From positions 21,457,001-21,521,000 of the forward strand of contig OX419756.1 of assembly GCA_948567375.1 (NCBI GenBank): DNA of 64,000 nt, in the 5' to 3' direction. Made by a program: the position numbers and the translations under genes. The notes beneath the pieces are model-generated. The model saw nothing but the letters and a program-made list of their open reading frames with translations, was not told the origin of the DNA and searched no databases. Positions 48,973-59,290 of this stretch are shown here, in pieces. Each line of letters begins with the position of its first letter. Within the stretch, counting starts at the first letter, position 1. This DNA is from Lunularia cruciata. Taxonomy: Eukaryota; Streptophyta; Marchantiopsida; Lunulariales; Lunulariaceae.

Positions 48973-51900
48973 GAGAGAGGCAACATTTTCTGCTGGATCG
49001 AGACTCCACCATCGCTCAAGTCATTCTAGTATATCCTGGAACTACTCCAAATTGACTCTCATGGTGATCACTAGAGAAGAAACAGAGCACGATCAAATGA
49101 TTCACTAATTTGTCAAACTTCCTGGTTCCCGATCTCATTATGAGGAATAGCTTTAAATAAGGTCTTACCATCATGCCTTGTCTTTTGTTCAGCCCCGTTG
49201 ACACTTGGCAGTTGTGCGGATCTTGCATTGGACTCTGGTTTCTACACCAAAAGGTCCGTCTAGCTGTCTCTCTATGGATCTTAGATCTAGAGATTAAACT
49301 CTCCGGTTGGTTTCCATCTCCCTTGTTAGACCCTTTCAGCTTCTGCTTGTTGAATTTTTGTCTTCTAGATCTTGTCCACTTTATGAGGCCGAATAGACTT
49401 CAAATTGGCACAAACCACTGAGGCAGTTCCAAGGTAATAAAGATGTGCATCCAATTTTCAGGAAATGTTTGGGATATTGAATTCAGGAAGAGTTCGGAAC
49501 TGCCAATTGCTAAACTAAAATTCCAAAAAGAATTAAACCATGTGAAGTTCGCGTCCGTAGGAGCAAATCTATCGCACATTCTCGTCAAGCTGCAAATGAA
49601 TCTTCTGTCAATGATGTACTAGTGTCGTCTTCAAACTATTTCGAGCTGTCTGGATTCTGCACCACCAAAAAGGGCAGCCCCCTTTGGCGTCCCCTTTCAC
49701 CGGTATAATATTCAGAATGGCACAAGCCCACGTATGTTGACTAATACAGACGAAGGTTGCAAAGTCCTTTAAATGCAAGTAGGCCTTGACATTTTGCAAA
49801 GTGCCAAGAAGGAGCCTTAGAAATACATATCTTCTGAAGTTCCGAAATGTGAAATAAACATCTATTTAATATATTCCGTTCTTTCCAATATTTGTTTGAC
49901 ATCTCATTCAACAGGTATTTTACAGTACACAGGAAGGACACGGTAATTATGCGACACGTTTGCCTGGTGCCATCTGCTCAATTAACCATGACACACACTC
50001 AATTACAGACCTTGTGCAGTCCGAAGCTTGGGTAAGGCGGCCAGTAACAGTTAACCATGCTCACAAGCATCATAGCTCTTGTTAGAGGAGCAGCATGATG
50101 CTATGATAAACAATGTACAGTAGAGCATGATATTGTTATTGTTACTGTTTCCGAGCGTCGATTCGAGTAAGCCCAACCGGGAAACAAGGAAAAAGAAACT
50201 GAGGTATAGGTGTATCAAACGGAATCGGGTTCCACCGCAAACCTGATGAACTTATTTTTCCCAAGGGCCCAGTTTTTAAGTCATAGTCACATGAAACCAC
50301 TCAATTGTATATTTATACACTAATCTATCTTGCAGACGGATCATGTAGTTACAGAAGAAGTCACTGACTCTACCGTTTGATAACATCACAAACTTTATGG
50401 ACACCCTTTGCACATTCTCCGTTGTTGGTCAGAATCAGGAATTACAAATTACTGTACAAATTATCCTGAGTTGCGTTAGTGCTGTATATGGTACGCATGC
50501 ACTGAAAATGGGTGGATTGGTATTAAAGTGAAGTATTGTTCGCCACATATAAACAGTTGCATAGCTCCCTTCTGTTAGAATCAAGGATCCTGTACTTTGA
50601 TTCTCAACGGATACCCTGCACGATGGGACAGAAAACGATACACCGATTGTGGTTTTATGTAACTTTCTTCAGGCTGAACCGGCTAACGCTGCTAACCAAG
50701 TCAAACTTCAGCTCATCGCCACTCTAATATCAACTGCATTTTGTTGTTGGAGAATTTGACTTTACCTTTCATCAATTATCATGCCTGGTTGAAGTCTAAA
50801 TATCTACAACTTGAATGTGAATCTTGTTTGTGTTTGGCTGTAGCAGCAACCTGTTACATTTTCTTCTTGACTGAAGTACTTGATAGGATGTTCCAGATTT
50901 GTACTTCCTAATTGGACTTCACCCAATCTTTTGATTACAATGAACACTTATGAGCAAGTTGGCTAAAATGGACGTACAAGACTGCAAGTAATCGCATTCA
51001 TACGTGTCTTGTTTTGCACCCTGCATTATCTTTTCGTACAGGTCCCATGGATCCGGTACATTTGGCGTTCTGTGCAATCGCCCACAAGCTGCAGTAACTG
51101 CGAACTGTTTGTTGTCAACAAATTTACAGTTCTGGATTACTCTAAATTGCTGCCCTTTGTAAGAGCAAAAGGTGGCGGTGTTCTTAAGTCCACATAAGGA
51201 AGCTCCTTCCATCTTACCATGTGTTTGTTATACCCGGTCTGGTAAATTTGGACAAATTGCTTACTTTAGCACATGCAGGTCAGGCTCGGAATGATAATAA
51301 AGTAGTCAGTTTGACAAAGACAGTGGATAAACCCCTTAGTGATTTTTGTAGCCCATGACTGTGTAGCTAGGTGCATTTGTAAATATCTCCTTCAGGGAAT
51401 TCCTAATATGCGCTACTCATTTGTGGGCCATGTAGTTGAGAGCAATCTCTTCGACCAGACAATTTCGAGTGATAAATCTTCACAATAACTAGTGCCTGGT
51501 AACCACTATACTTCACACTCATCTGCAGGATACTGACTGGTTGTGAAAGTTGGAAGAGTGAGTATACTATATCACAATCTCTTGCAGGAAAGTGATTGAC
51601 CACGAAGATTGAAAGCCGAATCTGAGGAGGACAAGCTGGTACAGTGTTGAACTGCTCTTTTTAGAGATCGCAATGCTTCGAGCTTAATGCGGCCATCAAA
51701 TCGGTTCCGCGCCGATTCAATCTCCAGGAATTCAAGGACTTCCCAGTGAAGAAGACATCAGAGGCGTCTCCTCCACAAGAGACACACTTGTGGAGCGGAC
51801 GCCACAGCTAAGACAATTTTCTCATCTCTCTATCACAAATATGAGGGAAATAACTCTTTGTGGATCCTCTCTTGTTTGTACTACTTTTTCTCCGCACGCA

Positions 51901-52087
51901 AGTCGCATAGCCGTGTAATCGGGACTGGAACGATATCGGACGCTATAATTTAGATGATCTAGTTGCATTCCCTCGGCAAATTATCACTGAACTCATTTGA
52001 GATAAATCGAATCTCATGAACAGAATAGAAGTTACCAAACTCGAATGACATTGGGGAACAGAAAGTGATTGGACGTTCGAATCGAGG
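48973..52087. other. intergenic region between the SRO-like and ArsC genes
   Basis: No gene is firmly supported. On the minus strand a frame open from about 49410 to 49180 ends in GGCATGATG followed by GTAAG, a donor-like site. It could be a 5' exon of the SRO-like gene, but its phase does not fit the acceptor near 48935. The rest (49500-52087) has only short frames without motifs. CpG is normal. Confidence 0.4.
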
Positions 52088-52576
52088 TCATAATTTGAGA
52101 ACTGATCGGATCGAAGTGTCCTTCTCCTCGACCTTGTCAGTAGTGTCTTTGATCTCTTCAGCACCTACAGATTTCTTCTGCTCCCAGCCTTGACGAGCAA
52201 GGAAGTCAAGGACATGCTCCATCACTCTATCACGAATTTCCTTCACCTTCTCTGGAGTTTTGCCCTTTGGATCCTCTAGAGGCCAGTCCTCTCTTACCAA
52301 GCCTGGAGCGTAAGGACAGGCTTCACCGCATCCCATTGTGATAAGGAAATTGGCCGTAGATGCTAGCTCCCCAGTCAAAAGCTTAGGTTTCTCGTGCGAC
52401 ATATCAATCCCGAGTTCACCCATTGCAACAACGCACTCAGGGTGCACTCGCTCTCCTGGCTGCGTTCCTGCTGACACTCCTCGTGCTTGGGTCGGATCTA
52501 CCAACCGATTGAACATTGCACAGGCCATCTGTGACCTTCCTGCATTGTGAACGCAGGCGAACAGGACAGTGTTCAT
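52088..52576 (-). CDS. arsC: arsenate reductase, bacterial ArsC (LMW phosphatase fold) type
   Basis: One uninterrupted exon, 162 residues. These enzymes reduce arsenate to arsenite with a nucleophilic cysteine in a phosphatase-type loop. The loop is C8-VHNAG-R14-S (CX5R), the invariant start being MNTVLFACVHNAGRSQMA. SAGTQP (35-40) and GIDMS (56-60) are conserved family blocks. The redox cysteines are C83 and C87 in ITMGCGEACP, and the catalytic aspartate is D102 in WPLEDP. The short spacing of the two cysteines resembles the actinobacterial ArsC class rather than the longer thioredoxin-linked loop of S. aureus. The last 30 residues are a charged K/E-rich tail beyond the usual end. Plants normally reduce arsenate with rhodanese-fold enzymes, so this gene suggests bacterial transfer. 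It is intronless and lies between plant-type repeats, which argues against simple contamination. Confidence 0.85.
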   Translation of the reverse strand: MNTVLFACVHNAGRSQMACAMFNRLVDPTQARGVSAGTQPGERVHPECVVAMGELGIDMSHEKPKLLTGELASTANFLITMGCGEACPYAPGLVREDWPLEDPKGKTPEKVKEIRDRVMEHVLDFLARQGWEQKKSVGAEEIKDTTDKVEEKDTSIRSVLKL

Positions 52577-53460
52577 TTTGCGCTTGCTGTGGACTGGACT
52601 TACGACCAGATTTTAAAACGAAAACAACAGCTCGGATTGTTAGGGTGTCGGATGTGAATGACAAAGCCTTTCACAACTGCCACTGCTGCGACCAGAACTG
52701 CTTTTTCACCTCAATTCCGTGGAAGTTGGATAATGGAGTATTGTGTGGAGAAAGGTGAAAGGCTTCAGCTATTTTAAGGTGTTCACTTCCATAGTTGGCG
52801 AAGTTTGCGGTGATCGGCTTCTGGGTAAACCTTTGGGCCACCCCATTCTGCACAGCCTAAATTAAACTGTGGAAAATATCCATATGGAAAGAGTCTCTGC
52901 AGCTTCCTTCTCCAGCTCCCACGGCCGACGATGTCCAAGATCCACCATCTATGCGGCAAAACTTGCTTGTCTTTTCTCCAACACGTCAACCAAGTGGAAA
53001 TATTTGTAGCATTGCACTCCGTGTCTGAGAATACGAAGTGAATATCCTGGATCCAAGTCAACTTCGTTCTAACGAGTGGCTCTAGTCTAGCTAGATTCAA
53101 CCTGGTATTTGTGTCTATTCCATGTTATAGGAGAGCCCGACGCTTCGTGCTGCAGGTTATCTTCCTGGAGTTTCTCTATCATATGAATGGTGAGGCCTGG
53201 GAACTCCGTAAGGTTGCTTGGGCAGTGAGATCTTTTAGGGTCTCGTAGGTCACGCATGCAGTGTGCGCTTGTTGGGCATCCCATTGGAGAGAGGAACGCG
53301 TGTGTGAAAAGATTCAAGATAAGTTCTTTATCTGTCTTATTGTTTGTGAAGTTGTGCACAGAGTTAAAGCCAGGGGAACATCACCTGATCCCGAGTTCCG
53401 AGCAGATCTCTTCTGTATATGGATGTGAGGTTTCTGGACAAATTGCTGCGTTCAAAGTTC
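52577..53460. other. intergenic region upstream of ArsC
   Basis: Frames at 52783-53100 and 53087-53359 on the minus strand are 90-105 codons long but show no motif I recognise. The ArsC promoter should lie in 52580-52800. No clear TATA box was placed. Confidence 0.35.
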
Positions 53461-53468
53461 AGTAGGAG

Positions 53469-53477
53469 ATGGAGTAC

Positions 53478-53527
<50 letters not shown>

Positions 53528-53552
53528 GACGAGAGAGAGAGATTGTGTGCTC
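53469..53552. repeat. fold-back with (CT)n / (GA)n arms
   Basis: A block GGAGTACACAATCTCTCTCT (53471 on) continues as a CT run to 53526, then AGAC, then GAGAGAGAGATTGTGTGCTC ending at 53552. Outer arms of about 22 bp are complementary with one mismatch. The transcript or single strand would form a long hairpin. Confidence 0.85.
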
Positions 53553-53852
53553 CCTCTCCATTTGGACATCATCAAGCGATTGCCTCCAGGCCCTCCTAGA
53601 CACGGAACGCTGTCGAAGAAGTACAATCCGGCAAGTGAGGCGTCCTCTGGTAAGCAACGGTCATCGTGGCTTTTTCATACGGATGAAGTGCTAGGATCAG
53701 GAATAGAGAATGGTGTTCCCATTTTCGTTCAGCGACTTGTCCTTCCACTAGTGCCATCGGTTGTCTATGATCTACGACGTAGAGCTGCTTCCAGAGCTTG
53801 GAAGAAGGTCATCAGCTGGATACTGACTCAATCAAATTATGATGGCCTTTGA
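53547..53852 (+). CDS. hypothetical protein, possible F-box-like fragment
   Basis: A frame of 101 codons beginning directly after the CT fold-back. It reads IKRLPPGPPRHG at the start and LVLPLVPSVVYDLRRRAASR followed by AWKKVIS near the end. The second piece resembles the C-terminal half of an F-box (LPxPSxxRxRxVCRxWRxLI), but the match is loose and the N-terminal half is missing. No introns, partner exons or domain support was found. It may be a gene fragment or chance. Confidence 0.25.
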   Translation: MLPLHLDIIKRLPPGPPRHGTLSKKYNPASEASSGKQRSSWLFHTDEVLGSGIENGVPIFVQRLVLPLVPSVVYDLRRRAASRAWKKVISWILTQSNYDGL

Positions 53853-55390
53853 AAGACCTATTAAGTTGGGAGATTGGGATCAAAAACACGTTTCGTTCAA
53901 ATGTTCCACTAGATTAGAATCCCTTCAGAATTGCCTCTTTTCGAATGTGAAACAGACATGTGTCACTGTAACAAAGAGAAGCTTGACGTCCACTCAATTA
54001 CAACCACTCAATTCTTGTCATAGATTGCTCTTAGATATGGTAATAGCTGTACATTTTTCAAGAGTTTGTTCGTGATCGTTTCTGACATCGGCACGTTAAG
54101 GTTACCAAGTGGTCACTGCATGTGGAGGTTAGATACTCAGAATACTTTTCTACAGTGCTCAGAGCTCGGAACTTTCATTTCTGTAGCAGTTCGGTGGTTC
54201 TGTTGATAGGATACCGAGATTACAGTCACTAGAATGGAATCTTCAAACAGAGTTAACAAATATGGATTTCGCTTAGCAGGTCCACAGCTGGACAAGCTCT
54301 CAGGCTGGTCTTTAGTTTTGACCACCACATTGCAGCATATTCCAGACCATATGTGTTTCTTTCCAGCATTATCCTCATACCCCAATTTCAAGAGATGTGG
54401 GACACAAACAAACGACGATCAACCCGGAATCGAAAGAAGCTACACAGCAACAAAGGTTCTGACTTCTTGCTGCTAAGGGACTATCGTACCCTAAACCTAC
54501 CATCATGTTAAGACGATACAGCCAGCCCTTACTCTCTAACCTAGGTGAGAAGAAACACCTCTTACCTATTTCTCGTGGGTATGTACTCGATCATCCGGAA
54601 TCACTGGATTCAAGTACATTGGCAGAGTAAACGACTATCTTGAATATTCCACGAGATGTGGTCACAGCAAGCTTCTGATACCTACATTGTCCTTTTCAAG
54701 CTTTCTCATGGTTCTCAAGAATTCTTAATCGTGCTTGCTTTCTCAGATTTAGAGGTCATATCTGGCTTCACCTCCGCGGTAACGTGACTTTGGTGTTACA
54801 CTTATAATTGATACCGTCACATACTTCAAATATTACAATATGCACCAAGTTAACACGAAATTATGCGGAAACTGATGGTTATCAACGACCTGAGAATACT
54901 ATGGCTAGCCTAAGAAGTGGAGTGAAATTTCAGAACCAGGTAGACAGCAACCGCTTTGTGGCTGTCTACAAGATCTAAATAGACAGCCACAAACCGCAGG
55001 GTTCTTGGTAACGGTAAACAATATATTGAGTTCACTCCTTCTCGAAACATAAATAGCGGAGTGAATGAATGTGAATTTGATCCCAGATACTGCACAAGGC
55101 AGGGCTGAGACAGGTCTTCCCGCCTAACAATTTGTCAAGCTATCGCAGTAGTTATCGTTCCCATGTCCCAGAACCATCGAGAAGCCGCGTATGGTATGGA
55201 CTCGTCGAAGTAGTAAAGTTTGGCCACTAGTGACCAGTATCTTACAGCCCGATGAAGCGGACCCCAATGTCTCAAAAGGTTTGACACAGTTTACTGTTGA
55301 TCTTCGTGTCCAGTCCGATTTACCGTACTATATCTACCACTGGCATTGTTTTCCTGAACTCAAGATTTACGCTTTCATCTATCTATCTTT
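53853..55390. other. intergenic region with a hairpin
   Basis: No gene is supported. Two overlapping frames on opposite strands (54137-54391 and 54234-54476) have no recognisable motif. A 14-bp perfect stem lies at 54955-54993 and is listed separately. Confidence 0.4.
54955..54993. repeat. 14-bp perfect hairpin, 11-nt loop
   Basis: TTTGTGGCTGTCTA (54955-54968) and TAGACAGCCACAAA (54980-54993) are exact inverse complements around CAAGATCTAAA. GGTAGACAGC also occurs just upstream at 54939. It could be a MITE remnant or an RNA hairpin. Confidence 0.85.
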
Positions 55391-55391
55391 T

Positions 55392-55460
55392 CAGTCTCTC
55401 CCTTGTACGGCTTGATCGGGTCTTCCCATCCTTCGTTTTTTTTACGCGGTCGACCTTTCT
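55392..55460 (-). mobile_element. two-hairpin element, 5' half
   Basis: Contains TCTCTCCCTTGTACGGCTTG, GATCGGGTCTTCCCATCC and ACGCGGTCGAC of the family in minus orientation. The half with the GGGGCTTAGCCCC palindrome is missing. Confidence 0.7.
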
Positions 55461-55524
55461 CTACGGCTATGTATACAATGTTTATGCGGGTATCTAAGTT
55501 GCTAATGGACAGATTTTAGTGATA

Positions 55525-55648
55525 CTATTGGAGCTTAGCCCCATTTTACCTCTTGTGCTTTATCTTTGTTCGGCTTGATTGTATTTTATCCTTGTATGGC
55601 TTGATGGGAAGACCCATCCTTCTTGTTATTGTACGCGGTCGCCTTGAC
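55525..55648 (-). mobile_element. two-hairpin element with internal duplication and inverted loop
   Basis: Runs ATTGGAGCTTAGCCCCATTT, then TTTATCTTTGTTCGGCTTGA, then a second TTTTATCCTTGTATGGCTTG, the central hairpin and GTACGCGGTCGCC. The CTTGT-CGGCTTGAT part is therefore duplicated. The central hairpin reads GATGGG-AAGA-CCCATC (55603-55618), where sister copies in this orientation have TCTT in the loop. No target repeats were found. Confidence 0.7.
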
Positions 55649-56854
55649 TTGGGTGCGCTTATGTTTACATTCCCCAGGCTGAAAGATGAAGATAGATATC
55701 GTGATCAGATTCATTTTGTCGACGCAGCACCTTCCCTGAGGCTAAAGAGGTGAAGATAATAACCACTTACACAATGCATGTAGTCGTTTCGCATCGTTAC
55801 ATTCCCGAGGCCAGAGGAATCAAGGCCAACTGCATGATCTGCTTTGCATGAATATCTTTGAAGGACGAAATGAGGGGAAGGAGTACGTTACCTTGGGGAG
55901 CCAAACGAATTCAAAGATCTTGAATGGACAAGAAAAAGTCCCCAACCCCTTGGCTCTGGCAACATCAAGCTCTTTACTGCCACCCAGTCATATTTAAACT
56001 CCTGTACATCCATCCAATCTCACCCCAACTTCTGTCCAGCAACTTCTTTCCCAATCACAATAGTGGAAGTTTGATCACGCGTCCCTCTGACCTCGCACTT
56101 TAATATAAAAAGAGAACAGTGATTCTCTTCCGTTGGTGGTCAACAAATCTGCCAATTCTCAATTTTCAATTTCAATTTTCTGCTTCTGGCTCCCGCGCGG
56201 TGGTTCCATTTTCCTGTTCTGGTTTTGCCCTGGCGGTTCGCCCACACGATTTACCCATGGTGCGAGCGCGAATGTGAGGTATTTTGATAGAGTCTTTGAA
56301 TGTATTCTTCAAATCTGCGCAAAGTGGTTTCTATGCTTAGTTCCGAACCTGCACAAACTACCTTTCAAAATAATAGTATTCTCCATTTGAACTCACTGTC
56401 GTCCCTAAACAGGCATTACAAAATCAAAGTAGTTCCCTTAAGGTTAAGGTCGTTCATTGTTGCAGCAGAAGGCCAAGCTGTCGTCTTCAAATTTGGCGTA
56501 TCATCATGTCGTGATGTTACGTACTAGCCATGAAACGAATTTCTAATTTTCTTGCAACTAACATCTCTCAGTATCTGAGGTCCAAGGATTCCTTCAACCT
56601 GCCGGACCTCTACCTGCTGGGGTACAAATGCCGCGGTCGCTTATCCTTCAACCAGCTGTGTAGCTGGCTGTGACTCTGGGCTTCACGTATCCCAAGACGG
56701 AGAAGAAGATCCTTCCATCTCGGACAAACACAACGCGGCACGACATGTATGGACTTCGAAACTTGAGGTCACTTCAGCACAGTGATGGAATGGAACAGTA
56801 GCCAAGTGTACAGTAGAAAAGTCTCGTCGGAACTATGCGCGAAGTACTGTAGAA
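55649..56854. other. intergenic region
   Basis: No gene is supported. Two overlapping frames (56133-56390 and 56300-56527) have no motif. CpG is frequent. Confidence 0.35.
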
Positions 56855-57366
56855 CGGAATTTAAGGACCTCACATAGATACTGTATGTGACGTTCCGAAC
56901 GCCATTTGAGTCATCGTTGATCGGGTCGCGCACCGTAGATCGGATCAGTATTGAAATGACAATTTGGCCACCTGCACGGATCTACTTCAAGTTTATCGAA
57001 GATGAATTTAATCATCTATTTACCTTCAACTGCCCTCCTTTTTCCCGATTGAGTCAGAATCTACGTTCTTGAACGAAAAGCCAAGCTCCCTAGGAGGCTT
57101 TCTTCTCGTTCGGAATTTAACGACATCACATAGATACTGTATGTGACGTTCCGAACGCCATTTGAGCCATCGTTGATCGGGTCGCGCACCGTAGATCGGA
57201 TCAGTACTGAAATGACAAGTTGGCCACCTGCACGGATCTACTTCAAGTTTATCGAAGTTGAATTTAATCATCTACTTACCTTCAACTGCCCTCCTTTCTC
57301 CTGATTGAGTCAGAATCTACGTTCTTGAAACGAAAAGCAAAGCTCCCTAGGAGGCTTTCTTCTCGT
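56855..57366. repeat. recent 256-bp tandem duplication
   Basis: CGGAATTTAA occurs at 56855 (CGGAATTTAAGGAC) and 57111. The two 256-bp units (56855-57110, 57111-57366) differ at only a handful of positions, far fewer than other repeats in the window. Each unit carries GTAGATCGGATCAGTA, a CTACTTCAAGTTTATCGAAG block and ends in a hairpin with arms ACGAAAAGC and GCTTTCTTCTCGT around CTCCCTAGGAG. Confidence 0.9.
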
Positions 57367-58118
57367 TCCAAAAACATTGATTTCAACTTGATCTGGTTCA
57401 TTCATCATTTCAAAATTTTCCCAGTAATTCTGTGCGGTGTCGATTGTCTGCAGATTGTCTGCAGATAAGCTGCTTGCCCTTACCAGATCAGAATCTTTTT
57501 TCTTGAAACGAAAAGGGAAGCTCCACGGTGCAGACTTCTTCTCGTTTCTAGATGCAGATCATAACTTGGCATAATTCACCAACTCCTTGAAGTTGAATGC
57601 CTAAAAATGAGTTCTTGATCTGTAAACAGATGCTAGTAGAGGGAATCACTAGACGAATGCAGAAAGAAGCTGGAAACTATAGTCTGAATATAAATAAGGC
57701 CATCTTATGTCAAGGCCCTGATGCTGCATCAGATGTAGACGTGCAGTAGTTTAGTTCAAATGCCGGACTATCTTGACGCATGTTTGAATTCAGAATGAAA
57801 GTGACACCTAACCATAGGACTCTAAAGGTTATCTTTTAGACTTGCTCAGAATTTCGGAACATGAATTGGAGAGGATAGATGTCTGGAACAAACGATGATG
57901 GACCTACCTGACTGACCAAATATACAAATGCTGATGAAAGTGCTGATTCACTGTCTTTACATGGAGACAAAACGTAAGACAGTATATGGAGCACAAATAC
58001 CAGAAATGAATAGATTCTGAGTTGGAATGTCTCAAAAGCTCCTTTCACATCAGATCAAAATCTACGTTCTTGAAACGAAGAGTAAAGTTGATTATCCCTC
58101 CTTCTCGGTTCAAGAACA
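57065..58118. repeat. family of four GTTCTTGAAACGAAAAG hairpins
   Basis: Copies at about 57065-57111, 57321-57367, 57500-57550 and 58065-58118. Each starts with TTCTTGAA(A)CGAAAAG or a variant, has a 15-25 nt centre, and ends CTTCTCGTT(C) or, in the last, CTTCTCGGTTCAAGAAC, so that the arms pair. Three of the four are preceded by CAGAATCTACG or a close form. TTCTTGAA matches the TTCnnGAA core of heat-shock elements, although this may be coincidence. Confidence 0.65.
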
Positions 58119-58173
58119 TAGACTTCACTCTGGCGTGAGTCACCATCGCCTCTTTATGAAAGTGAGCTGGATT

Positions 58174-58210
58174 AATTTACCAGCATACGCCATGTGTATG
58201 CTGGTGAATT
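58174..58210. repeat. 15-bp hairpin, 7-nt loop
   Basis: AATTTACCAGCATAC (58174-58188) pairs with GTATGCTGGTGAATT (58196-58210) with one mismatch around GCCATGT. Confidence 0.85.
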
Positions 58211-58864
58211 ACCAATTTGGAATATTAATCAGCCAAAGAAACATATGTAATGACTGTTCAGCAACCCTGTTAACGGGGTCACCTGAGCAGATTTAAGTGA
58301 AGATGTCGGTCAATCAACACGAGCGGAATAGGAGGTGGGATCTGTGCGCAGATAACACTTACTTCTACTTAAGGGCCGAAGATGTACAACGTGTTCCGTA
58401 TTGATCCTCTTGAGATGAGAAGGACGCAGCGACAGGAGAATAGTAATACTTAAGACATTAAAGAACAGGACTAGTTAGGAGAAAGAAGGGGATTCCAGGC
58501 CGGGGCTGTAAACTTCAATTTTCTGCACTGTAAGTAAATACAAGCAGAGTAAAAGCGGCTGGACAAGGACTGGAGAATAGAAGAATAGAGGAAACAATGG
58601 GGAATAAATACTCCAGTCTTGCAAATGAGGTCATTCCACCAATAGCACTGAAGTTCTAGAACCGTTCAAGCACCAGGAAAGAACTAGAACGTGAGGTTAT
58701 CAACAATACCGCCTCATTCAGCCCGAAACAAACATTCGATCGCATGCCTAATTCAGTTGGTAGATGCTCTACTGTCACAGATTAGGTGTAGATGTCCGCC
58801 ATGACATGTAGTCACAGACGGAGATTTCCGTCACAGGAACATATGTAGACTTTAATTCTAGGAA
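58211..58864. other. intergenic region with a tRNA-like 5' half
   Basis: At about 58745-58790, GCCTAATTCAGTTGGTAGAT followed by GCTCTACTGTCACAG resembles a tRNA acceptor strand, D arm (box A) and anticodon stem start. No T arm (GGTTCRA) follows, so it is not a functional tRNA. It could be a tRNA-derived SINE head or chance. Nothing else is recognised. Confidence 0.3.
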
Positions 58865-59290
58865 ATGCTATGCTTTCTGACTGCAGTGTACTTATCACGA
58901 AGTCGATATGACAGTGCGACCACAACATGGACCCATTCCTTCAATGCAACTACGTTTCATCCTGTCATAAATCTTGATGGTGTCTCCACTTGGTCTCGAC
59001 GTTTCAACATAATGCACATAAGTAAGCAGACGCATTCAATATCCAGTGCAGACACTTATCCTTCATCAAGTCAACGAGTACATCCGAACTCCAAGCCTCT
59101 GTGCATTGTCCAAGCTGCCGAAGTAATGCTGCTCTGCACTCAAAATGCGCACAAATTTATTCAGTTTGACAATCTAAATCTCCACCGAAAGGTAAGGATC
59201 TTCGAGATGGCTTCTGGAGATGTGCTTCATAAAGCAATAGACGAAGCCAAGCCCAAAGTTGATATTTATGAAAGGCAACAAGATAAGTGA
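58865..59290 (+). CDS. hypothetical protein, 141 codons
   Basis: The longest plus-strand frame in the last 10 kb. It starts MLCFLTAVYL (a short hydrophobic run) and ends in a polar segment, ASGDVLHKAIDEAKPKVDIY. I recognise no domain. CpG and codon use are ordinary for the region. Without splice partners or homologues it is only a candidate, possibly a gene fragment. Confidence 0.2.
   Translation: MLCFLTAVYLSRSRYDSATTTWTHSFNATTFHPVINLDGVSTWSRRFNIMHISKQTHSISSADTYPSSSQRVHPNSKPLCIVQAAEVMLLCTQNAHKFIQFDNLNLHRKVRIFEMASGDVLHKAIDEAKPKVDIYERQQDK

Noticed and set aside
49016-49410. 5' exon of the SRO-like gene ending at a GTAAG donor
   Set aside because: The frame ends in phase 0, while the acceptor near 48935 needs phase 2, so the join would break the reading frame.
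52338-52550. Plus-strand frame of 70 codons opposite ArsC
   Set aside because: Shadow of the ArsC coding frame; no motif of its own.
52088-52576. ArsC as bacterial contamination in the assembly
   Set aside because: Flanks carry plant-type repeats and the two-hairpin element on both sides (46.4 and 55.4 kb), and there is no neighbouring bacterial gene. Read-level proof is still lacking.
53364-53694. Frames on both strands containing poly(RE) or poly(SL)
   Set aside because: They are translations of the CT/GA microsatellite fold-back.
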